Part shown: one piece after another, positions 27,287 through 39,800 of the stretch
Position numbering within the stretch: the stretch's first letter is position 1
Layout: the number at the start of each line of letters is the position of its first letter
Assembly (NCBI GenBank): GCA_027886175.1
Contig: JAJNNQ010000024.1
Location: 31,785,001-31,849,000, forward strand
Reading direction: 5' to 3'
DNA from: Phylloscopus collybita
Taxonomy: Eukaryota; Chordata; Aves; Passeriformes; Phylloscopidae
Length of the DNA stretch: 64,000 nt
Notes under the pieces: model-generated
The model's input: the letters and a program-made list of their open reading frames with translations, nothing else
Told to the model about the DNA's origin: nothing
Database searches by the model: none
Made by a program: the position numbers and the translations under genes

Positions 27287-29875
27287 GTTGGGTGCTCACT
27301 ACTCTGAAGCTACTGAATTTATAAATGCAGTATTATAAGATGGTATTTGAAATGGCTTTAACATCTGACATATGCCTATCCCAGGGCTTCCTGCACCAAA
27401 CAATGCACAAGGAGTACTGGCAAGTGTTTGCAGCATTGAGGAATGTTTGAGCTGCTTCACCCACAGTTTATCTGTTTAGTTAGCAGCATTTGTTTCAAGA
27501 AAATTTAAAACAGTGTCCCCACTCCCTCCATACGCCTCCCTCAGTACAAACATATTGATATGGGTAGCGAGATGCACAAGGTCATATAGACACAGGCTTT
27601 TACTCAGGCTAGAAGCAAGCCCTTGGAAAGTTTCCATGGCACAGATGGTGCCCCCTGGCCTGTGTATCACATCTGTAGTGCCATTGTCCTTACCATGTCT
27701 GCTCCATAAGAACCACCACTGGCATGAAGGCTGCCAGTTGCAGAGTAGTGTCAAGTATCTGATCACTGTAGTCAATTATGGGGCCTACACTTAATACCAT
27801 TAATCTGGACTAAAAATTCACGTCAATCATGAGTAAACTTGCTGACACAAACTCTGAGAGCAGCAATAATCCAGCAGGGCCAAACCAAATCACTGCCTGG
27901 AATGCAGTCTGATGTAATACTTGGCTTCAAGTTGCTCCCATGACTCTCAGTTACACATACAGATACAGTCACCCACATTACACAGCTACTTTTGTTGAGC
28001 AGTTTTGTGAAATCTGTCAAAAAATTCAATGCTGTTCACACCAGTATCAGCAGAAGGCATTACATCACAGTAAGCACACTCGATCTCTGAAGCCCAGTTG
28101 GATCTTCAGGAAGACAAACACAGTTTTCAAAACGTAGAGTGATGTTTATAAGTATTTGATAGAAATGTCAAGCTCTCTAAAGTTCACCAGAGCAAATCAA
28201 GCACAGGAGTTTCAAAATCACTTTGGTCAGCTACGCACTTTTATGGCAGTGCTGCTGCTCTACACACACTCTGACCATGGTGATACAATTCTGCTGCATG
28301 GGCATGGTCAGATACCACAACTAGCACATGTGCCATCCTTTGGGAATCTCTGAATAAATACAGCATCTAGTCTGGCATCCATCTACTTTCACAAAGCAAC
28401 TCATCTAACCCAATTTCCCATCATCTTTGTTAACTGTCCCACAGCTGTGGGCAGAAAAATTCCCCAGGGGCCTACAGTCTGTTTGTTTTCTCTTTCCTCT
28501 CTCTTTACTTCCATAAAATATACTCATGACAGAAGGTACTGAAAGAGGAGGAAAATGCCTCCCTTTTTGCTGACTAATAAGCATGCCTCCAACCAGATGT
28601 GACAACCTTCCCCATGACATGGTGACGCAGTCATGAGCTGCGCTCCGACAGTACCACAAGTTCCCCGGTGCCCACAAATTTCCTGTTTGTGGGCGCCATG
28701 GTCAAATCAGAGCAGATGCACCACGACACACAATCTGTGGGTGCTGCACTGAGGAAAAGATTACATCATGTGTGGCCTTGAAACGCTGAGTGCTGTCCTC
28801 AGACAGGACAAGAACCTCACAGCAGCCGGTAAAAAGAAAAATCGTTCATACTTGAAAATCCCTAATTGAACTTAATAGGTGGATAATAGACTTAAGAGCT
28901 GAAACCAAATTTTACTATCCCATGCCAACTAGGAATTCTTGTGTATTATATTTGGTATTCACTACCTAACTAGTAACCCCAAACTACAAACTCACAGCCC
29001 CGCCATCAACCCTGATGATGACTTCTACAATCTGTAATAAGGATATGATATATGAAAAGAACCGCGCAATTTTCTTGGGTTTTCCATCTTTGCCTTTCAG
29101 GGAGCCTCCCCTTCTTTCTTTTAAGAATCTTGGGAGACTACTAAATTAAAAGAGAGGATGGCATGCATAATACTACTATGTATTTTCAATTTTAAGTATT
29201 TCATATATTCGTTCCCAGGTAGGTACCCATGGAATTATGGTAATGTAAATAGAAGAGCCTAAGGTGAATTAGCAGATGTTATTTTGAAACAAGGGCACAC
29301 AAACAGATCTGCAGCCTCTTTTAAACTGAGTGCAGAGAACACAAAGTGAACAAAGCCACTACAGTATTTTACAGTATTTTAACCTATACAAATACTGAAG
29401 ATTAGTCTTTTTCTCTCTCTTTACACATCCTCCCTTAAAAGAGAAAATTTGCATGCCCAAACTACTTTATTCCTTTCCACATCCTGCTACATCTTCTCAT
29501 TCATCAAAGGTTCATCAGCCTCATTTAATATATTTCAAGTTGGGTAGCTCAGGATGCTTTAACAAACAGGAATTTGTCTGAGCTTGGCTGGATTCCCTCA
29601 ACTGCACCCTCATCCACCAGTTGTGGATGACTGGTACTAGCCAACTGTACAGCACTGTTCCTGAACAAGTAACAATTGTTAAAATAAAAAAATTAGAGTT
29701 TAGGCTATGTATTGTTCTGGGCTACTATCAAAGGAAGCACTCGCATGAAAATACAAAAGCAGGAAACAGTAAAAAAGTACATTCTGTGGTACCAGCTCTT
29801 TGCCAGCTTCTGTCTTCACTGCATACTGTATCACACCAATAAATAAAAGGTGCACTGTGAGCAGCTTTAAAGCAA

Positions 29876-29981
29876 AAACAAATGACAAAAAACCAAAACA
29901 AAACCAAACCAAACAGCCACCCCCCTACTCCAAAACAAAAACAAAAACAAACACAAAAAAAAACCCCCCCAAAAAAAAAAA

Positions 29982-30027
<46 letters not shown>
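29876..30027. repeat. A/C-rich low-complexity block ending in a long A-run
   Basis: Repeats of AAAAC and AAACC pass into C-runs and then into about 36 consecutive A. On the minus strand it reads as a long T/G tract and gives a meaningless poly-Phe open frame. Confidence 0.95.
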
Positions 30028-30028
<1 letters not shown>

Positions 30029-30723
30029 ACAAGCAGACTGAAGACTAAAGCACTAAACAATTGTGACAAGAAAAAAATCTTAACAAAGGTCAATGTTGTC
30101 CTCGAGACAACATTTTTATTTCAGCTGTCAGCTTTGAAAGCCAGATATGTACAAATGTCAGTAAATGCAAAAGGTAAAAATTAGTTCTCTTATCCAGATA
30201 TACTCACTGGCTTTCCAGAAATTCTTTTTTTTTTTTAAATTATGTACCAAGATTATAATAATAAATCACAAGGAAGAATACCAATTTTAATAGCATGCTG
30301 ATTTACTTATACAAAACTGCAAATTATTAATTTCCAGTTCATTTCTGGAGTCCTCCTCCCATCTTGCATGTCTCTGGAATGACCCAAACAGCACCGAGGC
30401 GTGCTTGGACAAAGAGCACACTTGACACTTCTTCTGTGTGAGGCTCCCGGACAAAAATCGGCTCTTGGCAAATCTTTACTTTCCAGTAGGTGAACAGAAC
30501 TTAAAATCACGAGCCACAAGAGAAAAATAAACAAGCTTGAAGATGCATATTTCAAGCAACACTGTTCACAAGGCTGTAAGTTGAAATTGCATAGCAACCA
30601 TTAAAAATTTTAACATCACAACAGTTGAAAGTTAATGTCTTCACAAGCAGTTTGATGGGTAAATGTGTGGGTTTTAAGTCTGAAATGGGTCTTTCTGTCC
30701 CTACTCCCTTAGGGCAGCAGGTT

Positions 30724-31063
30724 TGTTGCAGAGCCCAGAGAGCCCGGCTCCTGACACAGACTGCGCTCTGCACAGCCCCAGCTGCCGAGCCCCGGGGTGA
30801 AGCAGCAGCAATGTGCTCGGGGGGAATGCGCGGCAGCAGCTCGGGAAGGCCCTGCCCGCCCTGCGCCGCAGCAATGGGGAAAGGAAGAGGGCGACCTGCG
30901 GCCGGGAGCTCGGGATCAAAGGAGGCTGCGCCCTCCGACACCTGAGAGAGAAAACCCCGCGGGGGTGAGCCCCAGAGGACTCTCTCCCTTTATTCCAATA
31001 AAGCTGAAGGACGCCCCTGCCTCCTTATTGGATATAAACCTCTGGCGTTTGTGGATTTTCCTG
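30724..31063 (+). mobile_element. LTR-like element, CpG-rich, different family
   Basis: The GC- and CpG-rich block at 30730-30960 is followed by a short pyrimidine stretch and AATAAAG at 30997-31003. A U5-like tail then ends 'ggattttcctgaca' at about 31063. The arrangement of a GC-rich U3/R, a close poly(A) signal and a short tail ending in CA is that of a retroviral LTR, and it stands out sharply from its AT-rich flanks. No internal retroviral genes are next to it. The 5' end (TGTTGCAGAG at 30724) is a guess and no target duplication is evident. It is unlike the two LTRs at 508 and 36343. Confidence 0.55.
30997..31002 (+). promoter_or_regulatory. Poly(A) signal AATAAA of the LTR-like element
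   Basis: Canonical hexamer, placed about 60 bp before the proposed LTR end. Confidence 0.6.
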
Positions 31064-34000
31064 ACACAGTGAACAAAACATATACATCACAACACGCAGG
31101 CTTCACTAACTTCTTCCTGACTGTTTCTATTTCTTTTTGATATGCACAGAGGATGTAAGAAACAAGCAGGCAATGGTGTCAAAGAAGCACACAACACTTA
31201 AACATAAATTGGACCCATAAACACTACGTAGGCTAAAAATAAATCCCTGGAGACAAGATAAACTAATTGTAGACATTAATTTTTTTTAAAATATGCTTTT
31301 AAAAAAGAAAACACATTTTAAAATCAAACCATGACATCTAAAACTACCTAGTTTTGTTTTCATGTTAAATTGCATGAACGCTTCCAAAAGATTATAAAAA
31401 TTATTTTGACAAAAAATACTCATCATGATATGAGTTCTGCTGAGTAATTGGTATTACCATACCTATTTTCAGCAGTTTTATGTGACAAGTCCATCATCTT
31501 TCAGCTTGTTTAGGCTGAGAACAATCCAAAATAACTACAGTGTCAACACTCTGTGCGTGAATGTTCATTTCATAGACAGAGCCCTTTGCAAAGCCTGATT
31601 GTGCTTTAAGTTTACTTTCTTCTCAAACTCAAACTAATTTTTCTAATAATTTTTCTGTAAGGAAGAGTCTGTGCTTTTGCAACTGCTCCACACAAATCTG
31701 TGTTATCTGTCCTGCTCAGAGTCTCAGGCACTGAATTCCATTTCTGTTCTTAGTCATGCATGGCTCACTCTCCGTGCCCACAGCATCTCCCGTCACTCTC
31801 AGCACTGCTAGCAGTCTACAGTCAAGCCTGACCTAATGTGCTCCCCTGGAACAGAAGGCAAAAATAAACACACAAAGATGGACCAACCCTGGGTTCAAAT
31901 TTTACCCATCTTGCATAGCATCAAATAGGCCACTTCAAAATGTTTGCAGCTTCACCTCCTCCTGGTCCATGTGACAGGCTCTTGTCAGTTCGTGTGTCTT
32001 TCAATTTCCATCTGACTTTATTGCCTGGCTTTTTTACTGAATACCTTATCAAGCCCCAAATAGGTTTTATCAACTCTTCAATTCAATCAAATAATTGAAT
32101 CGGGTACAGTTCTGGGATTTGCTTCATACAGACCATTTAGAAAAAGAAATTTCCTGATGAGTTACTTCAGGAGGTGAGCCTCTGAAACCCACTACCGAGG
32201 GCAAACTGGAGGAGATACATGGGCTTTCCATCTCTTACATCTTGTGCTCTGTATTGCAATAGTGCATTTTCCCATTAATAATGCTGCTTTGTGTTAGCTG
32301 TCTTCAGAAGCTGCACACCAAATTCTAGCTAGCTAACTATTTGTTTCCAAACTCCCCCTTTTTCCTTCTTAAACATTGCTGGAGAGAGGACTTCAAAAGA
32401 GGAAACATCCTGCGATACTAGGTCAATTAATCTCCATGTCAGCCTGAGGGCAATACAGAGGCAGGCAGAGGAGGAACTGGCAGGATGGCAAAGATAAAGC
32501 AGCTGAGTAGCACAGTTCAGTCAGGAACAGCACAGGGCTGAGCACGAGCTGACAGCCTCCCAGTCCTGCCATGGCAGGAACACAAAGCAGGAGAGTGATT
32601 AATTAGCTTGACAAAAAGGAAAAAAGCAGGATAAACAGCTATCGTTGATACCTACATGGAACCCCAACTTTTTTTTTTTTTTTTTCAACAACACTGAACT
32701 TGGCTTGGAAAAAACCTTGGCAATGACTTCTACAATCGATAACAATACCCTGCAAAAAAAGTATCAAGTGTATTCGGAATACACTTCTATGCCTCTGGTA
32801 GGGGGGAACCTACCTGCCTGAAAAATCTGCATCAACCAAACCAAAGTGCCAAGAAACACATCAGTAGGGAGAAATTTGATATTTCTTTATCTTTATCTGG
32901 CTCTGCAGAGGGCTGGCTGGAAAGTGCCAGTGCCTCACTGGCATCTCTAACCTCTGTGATACTACAGATGCTTCTGCTGAGTGACAGCAGGATCCCTTTG
33001 TAAATGATGGGGCAGATTCCAGGCAGATTCCCAGCAAGGAAAATAATGCAGCCCCTGAAATTCCCACCTATGCCCCCCACATGAAGCCACAGATTTCTCT
33101 CCTACACTGAAAGAAACTGTTCAGGGATTACAAGGGGAATAATTTTATAAAGAGAAAAAACAAGAAATAATCCACTGACAATCCAAGCTTTGGTACTCTG
33201 GTAAGATCAGTTCCTTGGTTCCTTAAGACAAATACACCTAAACATTCACAGCCCCTCTGAAGCTCAGCTGCATGAATGTGATATAACACCAAGCAGAAAC
33301 AAACAGTTGGGTCAACTATTTAAATACAGCAGCCAATAAATGAGAAATCAAATTGGATTTGAATTGAGCATACAGAGACTCCCCAGAAAATGTTTAAGGT
33401 CTGATAATAGTAAAAATGAAAACTACTGCTTTAAGAAATTTAGTTTAGTTCAGAGCTGTCCAACAGGCTACCACAGGAACATGTACACAGCACGATTTAA
33501 AATGGGGCTTTTTTATTCCATCACAGAGAAGCAGACAATGCGCTGCACAAAACAAAACAGGTACCATGAACCAGCTCAGCCCAGAGAGATGGACCCTGCA
33601 GTCCCTTCAGGGGCTGCCATGCCCAAGAACTGCTCTGTGGAAGGCAGCTGTGGATCACAGCTCTGGGGGAGCCTGGTGACAGGCAATAGGGACAACAAGC
33701 TAAGTAAGAGCAGAAAATTGTGCTCCAACACATTCCTCCGTGCCTTCTCTCACATGACAAACAAGTAAGAGACAGCCTCATCCTATCACTCATAAGGAGA
33801 TCTGGTTTTATGTGTGACTAAATACTCAAGGGAAAATCTTTCTCCATATTAAAAAAACTTAAATAAAAATGCACCCATGGGAAAGTGCCACAAATCCGAT
33901 ATTCCAAGGGAGCAGAAGTAATAATAAAACATGTTAATTAATGATGGGGACAAATATTCCAGGTTCAAGTAACCTGAGAAGAACCAGTAATTAACTCCAC

Positions 34001-36342
34001 AGTATCTCTGGGACAAATAATTTTGCTTTCCCCATAACTAATTTATCTTTTGCCAGTGGGGTGCTCTCATACATGGAGATTTAACTTTATGGCACATTAC
34101 AGTTTAGCTGTATCATATTACTTAGTAACTTACAGGACAGGATCATTTACCATTTTGCCTCAAGGCCTCAGAATCCAGCTTAAAACAGACTCTGAAAATG
34201 AAATTACCCTGACCTGGCCAAATGCCAATCCCAAGGCCACTGCCCACAGCAACTTTTTTTTCCTCAGGCTACCTTAGCAGAACTTCTAATAATGTTCCTG
34301 AAGATGTGGTCTGACATTCTCCATTTAACTGGATAAGCTCTTCTTATGACAATGAACAGAGACTGACGCCAAGTAGTCATTCAAATCAGACATCAACAAC
34401 GTGTTGGCCCAACTGTGGAACATCTGAGCACGTTTCCAACATTTTACAAATGCGTGCCTTTGGCACAACAGGGTCATCAAGTTGTTTCTATGACTGTAAA
34501 ACAGACAATATAAGTTAACAATACCTCTTCCCATACTTCTCCTCCTCGCCTTGCTTGCCTTATCTCATTTTGGATTAAATTTTACAGCCTGTATTTGTTC
34601 AGTAGGTCCCAGGTCCTCCCCTCTGTGCCTCACTCTGCCGGGCACAGCATGAAGAACTTGAGAGCAATGACCCTGCTCACAGTCCAAAACAAACCACACA
34701 AACGAAGAACAGCCCTGCCCCAACGAGGTACCCAGGACCACCCTAGAAGACCTCACAGTCCACCACACAGGTAAGGCACAGTGACAACTTGTTCCCATAC
34801 AACAGCACCTTAAACATTTAAAAACCATTATTCAATACATCCTATATGGTAAAATGTCCATCTTATCTAGAATGGCTGCCTGCCAAAAACAAACCATCAC
34901 AAAGCATCTCACATGCCCCCTTTGATTACACAACAGCGTTTTTCCAGACATTTAAAAATCCCCACAGTATGTGCTGGTTTCAAGATATAGCTGAAGATTG
35001 TCTTCACTATTCAGTCTGAGTCTGAGCTCTCTACTGAGCAGTTTCCTACAATAGCTTTTGTAATACACTGTATTTAATTTTGAGTGATGAGTAGCAGCAT
35101 TTCACTCAACTTCAATACCACACATCAGCAAGGCATTCAATCACTCTATTTTAACAACAATTTGTTGTTCAGATTCTAGAAATTCAAGTCTGGCGAGCTT
35201 CTTAATATGCATGAGTACGTTTCGTGGAAAGCAAAAAGCACATTTCCCACTCTGCTCAGCATGTTCAAGTCCTGTCTTCTTTGCAGAAACAGACCACTTT
35301 GAAAGGAAAATCCTTAAATTAATACAAAAGGGTATCTGAAATCCAGCAGCTAACACTGATAAGCAAGGTAAAGAAACTCGGGTAATTTCTAAACCTCCAT
35401 TAGAGATGGGATACTAATTTTTCAATTTGCATTGAAACACATTTCAGAGACATAATGGAAAGGGGGGAAATTGCATATTACCATGCACGCAAGAAAAATG
35501 TTTGAAATATCCTATCTATCTTCCCTCTCTAAGGGATGTGAATTCTTTTGTACTCCTTGATGATGTGAATCACAGATCAGCATTCTGGGAATCAAGCCTA
35601 TTCCCATTTACCAGCGTAATATGATCATTTAGCATAATTAACACATGCTATTTTGTTACAGCCATGGACTTGGACCAGATCTGAAATGTAAATATTTGCC
35701 AAACTGCACATCCTAGTGCCCACTGCTACACAACGGTGTAACTTAAGACACACACTTGATTTGCTTTCTCTTCTGGGAGCAGAGTTAAGGCTGCTGTGGG
35801 AATTCTCACTTTCATAACATGAGGCAGCTTAAACATTATAGATGATGTTACATTAATTTCTGCAGTATCAAATTTTAAAGGTGTGGGAACAAGATGAAAG
35901 AGCTCACAATACAGCAATCATTTCAGGTGGCACAAGAATGAACAGAAAGAAAAGTCCTGGAACAAATAACAACCATTTCAATCTTCCCCAACTATCTTTT
36001 CCCTAGTGTACTCCATCACCCAGCTCTCCTAGGACAGAGTAATCAACAAACCACCATTCTGTGTGATTCAGAGCGTGGCACACATGCAAAAGGTAATCAG
36101 AAAAATCATTGCAAGATGTAAACACACAGCAGCCTTATGGAGAGAGATTTTATGACCAAGCCAAGACTCTTCATAACAATCTTAAATTCTACAGCATGAA
36201 ATTTCATAGCTTCTTTATCTTACATACTGTATGTGTCTCATCTATTACAAATACAGATGTTACCTGTGTCAATGCCTAACACCCCCCACCTATCTTTTCA
36301 TTCTTTGTCTTGCAACAGAAATATCAGGAAGCTATTCACATC
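31064..36342. other. Non-coding AT-rich DNA
   Basis: No gene, RNA gene or clear mobile element seen. It includes a T-run at about 32670-32685. Open frames up to 142 codons (33340-33768) show no domain that I recognise. Confidence 0.55.
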
Positions 36343-36882
36343 TGTGCTGGTTTGGGGGTTAGTTTTCTTCACAGTGGCTGGTATGGGGCTGTGTTTTGGA
36401 TTTGTGCTGAACAAATCCAGAGGGCTGACAATATAGAGATGGTTTTGGTGGTGGTGAGCAGGGCTTACACAGAGCCAAGGCCTTTTCTGCTTCTTGTATT
36501 GCCACAACAAGGAAATTGGATGTGGGAAATTGGAAAGAGACACAGCTGGGACAGCTGACCCCAACTGACCAAAGGGATATTTCATATCTGTAACATCACA
36601 GTCAGCATAGCAAGTGAAGGAAGAAGGAGCAAATGAGGAAGATTGGAGAGATGGCTTTTGTCTTCCCAAGCCACCATTATATGTGATGGGCCCTGCTCTC
36701 CTGGAGATGGCTGAACACCTGCCTGCCCACTGGAAGCAGTGATTTAATTCCTTGCTTTGCTTGTGCTTGTGGCTTAACCCATGGGTTTTCCAGCTTTTAC
36801 CCTTCCAGTTCTCTCCCTAATCCCATTGGTGGGGGAGTGAGCGAGCAGCTGTGTGGGGCTTGGCTGGGGTTAAACCACAACC
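36343..36882 (+). mobile_element. Solo LTR of an avian endogenous retrovirus (copy 2)
   Basis: About 540 bp starting TGTGCTGGTTTGGGGGTTAG and ending near TTAAACCACAAC, in the same orientation as the copy at 508-1097. Shared blocks are GGATTTGTGCTG, ACAGCTGACCCCAA, TTTGTCTTCCCA, GGAGATGGCTGA-like and the 3' part with 'cccatgggttttc'. The ATTAAA segment of copy 1 is missing here, so this copy probably lost its poly(A) signal. No internal retroviral sequence is adjacent. Numerous differences from copy 1 argue for two separate old insertions rather than the two ends of one provirus. Confidence 0.8.
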
Positions 36883-39800
36883 ATGTCCAATATCAAATGT
36901 ACAGGTTTTAAGATAGTTCTATACCTCCTATTACTGATTTTTCTTTTGGAAACACGTGAGTCCTACAAGTGAAATTTTCCACAGCAGTCAGACAACAGAA
37001 CTATTGCCTTGACACTGAAAACCTTCTCAGGATATTTCCCAGTTCTCTCTTAAATAAACAGCATCCCAAAGTCAATGCATCTTTGCAGTATCCCCAAGAC
37101 TGAGCTGTTGAGTAGCATCACCTCTGATGATTTACACAAGAGTAAAGGAAAGCTCCAGCATTCCTTTTTTGTAGCCTCACCTAACACTCAGATTTTCCCA
37201 GTTGCAAAAAGATTATTTCCCTTCACAGACCATAATCTCTCATCACTCATCCAAAAATGTACAACAGTACATGTTCTTTGCCTGCAGCTGTCATGACAAG
37301 TTTTACACAGCAGCAGAGAAGTATGAAACAGTTCTTGGCAAGCTAGTACAAGAGTGGACTATTAGCTCTGTGTTGCTCTCACTGCTTGGATTTATCAAAC
37401 TGCACTCCTTGCAGCCTTTGGCAGAACACATGCACTCAGCAGAAAGGTGGATCACCTTACTTTCCCTAAAGGAGCAGAATTGCTTCTTCTACTGTGTCAG
37501 AAACTTAATGAAAGGTAAGCAGTGCCACATCCTCCACTCGCTCCTAGGCAAGGTTAAAACCCTGAACACAGGGAATGTAAAAATACAAAGCAATGGGCCT
37601 GCAGCTGTACTAAGACATCTAACCCCAGGGTAGCCCTGAGTTCCTCCAAGATGAGTCTGTTTTTCTAAGCCTGTTTACAGAACTACCCTTGCACAAAAGG
37701 TTAAAACTTATGTGGACTAACAAATGTGCTCTCAGTAGGAACCTTGTTTCATTCCTCCCTGCTTCCCTTCCCTACAAATGTCACAGACAGGTAAGAAAAC
37801 AGAGGAATATTTGCATATAATGAAGAGGATTATTGTCCTCCTCCGTTACATTTCCTTTGGTACTTATGGCAGCACTTGGAGACTCTCTCAGCATTTGTGG
37901 CAAGAAAATAACAGATTACAAAAAAGTTTTGTAAGGGCTGAATGTTGGACCAACCCATCTTCCCTTAATGTCAATGTGAGCAGTATTAAAGAAAAGGCTT
38001 AATGACTCCAAGAATCCTTCACAGAGATCTTACTTACTGAGGTAACTGGATGTACACCAAGGAAAAAGTCGCAGACCAAACCTGGAAAGAAGAACAACAA
38101 CAAAATGAATTTTTTTGTCCTTTGGACCCACTTCCCACCACAAACATAATCAGCTTAGGAGGACAGAAAGGAGAGATTTAGGGAGATTTAAAAAAACAAA
38201 CAGGAAAAGGTATATCAACTTCCACCTGCTCCTGAACAAAAGGAATACATCTTAACAGCAGTCTCCAGGGTATAATATACTGATCTGATCTGGACTCAAG
38301 TTTAAATAATGGGAATAGGCAAAATATTAAAACAGACTTACAGGAACTAAAGGGAAAACAGAGATCACAGGGAAAAACAAAATCGGTCTGTCTATTAAAT
38401 CAGAAATACTAGTCAGAAAAATCCAGTGGTTCTATCCCTTGGAATTTAGTCCCCATTATCACTGTGACTCCTCTGGCTGCTTACAGCAGCCAAACTAGAA
38501 ATTAAGCAAGACCCTTCCTCACAAACTCTCCTCCAGTAGCCTTGCTGTCTGACTGGTGTCACCTTTGCTTCTCATACAACACAGAGTCCTTTGCCTCTAG
38601 GACAACAACTGAAGCCAAAACCACACAACAGAAAGCACTCCACCTTCTCCAGTTCATACTGGAGCTTTCAAGCCTCTAACAGCACCACCCTAATGTTAGA
38701 AGGGTGCTACAGTTAGCAAAGTGAGACTAGTATTTCCTTTAACCACATGAAGGAAAGACATGGAACAAGTGCCTTCTCCACTGTTTAAAAGCCCATCAGT
38801 ATTATTGCAGCTGCAAACAAAAAAAAAAAAGAAGTACAGACTTTTTTTTAATTGGGATTATTCACCAAACTTGGTCAATGGAAATGTTTCCACTGTTGTT
38901 GATTTTGAAATTAATGTTTTCCCTTTGCCTTCTTCACTGTATCAAGTAAGACAATGAAACACTGCTGTTGATTTCACACAGTCTGTTTACTTATTTGCTT
39001 CAGCACATGGACACTTTAAGAGATCATACACATCACTTCTAGACATCTTTGTTAAAGTGAACTAATCCTGTATGAACTCCTTACTGATACTGGTCTCCAT
39101 GGCAAGCACTTGCAGGCATCCACCCAACCTAACCTAGCTCCTCAGTGACAACTTCAGCCACTGAAGGCCTCACACTGAATCAAGGGTAGCTAAGCAATAA
39201 CTAATAAATAATAATATATATATATTTTTTTAATAAATCAAGAATTAAATTGGCCTTGGCCAAGATTCCCACAGTTCCATAGTGCACATGTGAGCTAGTT
39301 AGTCAAACTGCTGTCACACACAGTATGCTGTCAGCTACGTTTACAGACGACCTTTCTTCACCACTGACCTAAGCCAGTTATGAACACAGCACCATCTGTA
39401 GCAAGGGCAGAAATGGTCTGAGAGGAGCACTTCAAGTCATGTAATCCTGTAAAACAGGTAGCAGTCCTAGCCATGTCAGAGGCACACTGATTGGCTTGAC
39501 AAAAGCCAGCTCTACATGGTAAAATTAAGAAAGGAAAATGAAATGCCTGCAAGAAAACTGTTAAAGAGGTCTTGTTATTGGCCTAGGTAAACTTTAATAA
39601 TAAAATCAAAGAAACAAGACTCTTCTGACAGACCAGAACTGGTGAGATGAAAATTCATGGACCAGAACTGAAGAGCTCAGTTCATGCTTCCCACAGATTC
39701 ACTATGTGGCTTGGGTAGGTACAAGATTGTTAAAAAAAGGTGATGCAAGGAACAGCCACTCTGCAAATCCTTCAAAAACTTGAATCTTTCACTAAACAGT

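Larger units (their letters stand above)
27171..30720. other. Non-coding DNA between CR1 cluster and LTR-like element
   Basis: No gene recognised. It contains a (TATT)n microsatellite at 27263-27286, the A/C-rich block at 29876-30027 and some mildly GC-rich sequence near 28.6-28.7 kb whose origin I cannot name. Confidence 0.55.

Noticed and set aside
29728..30093. Open frame with long poly-Phe on the minus strand
   Set aside because: Produced by the A/C-rich low-complexity block, not a protein.
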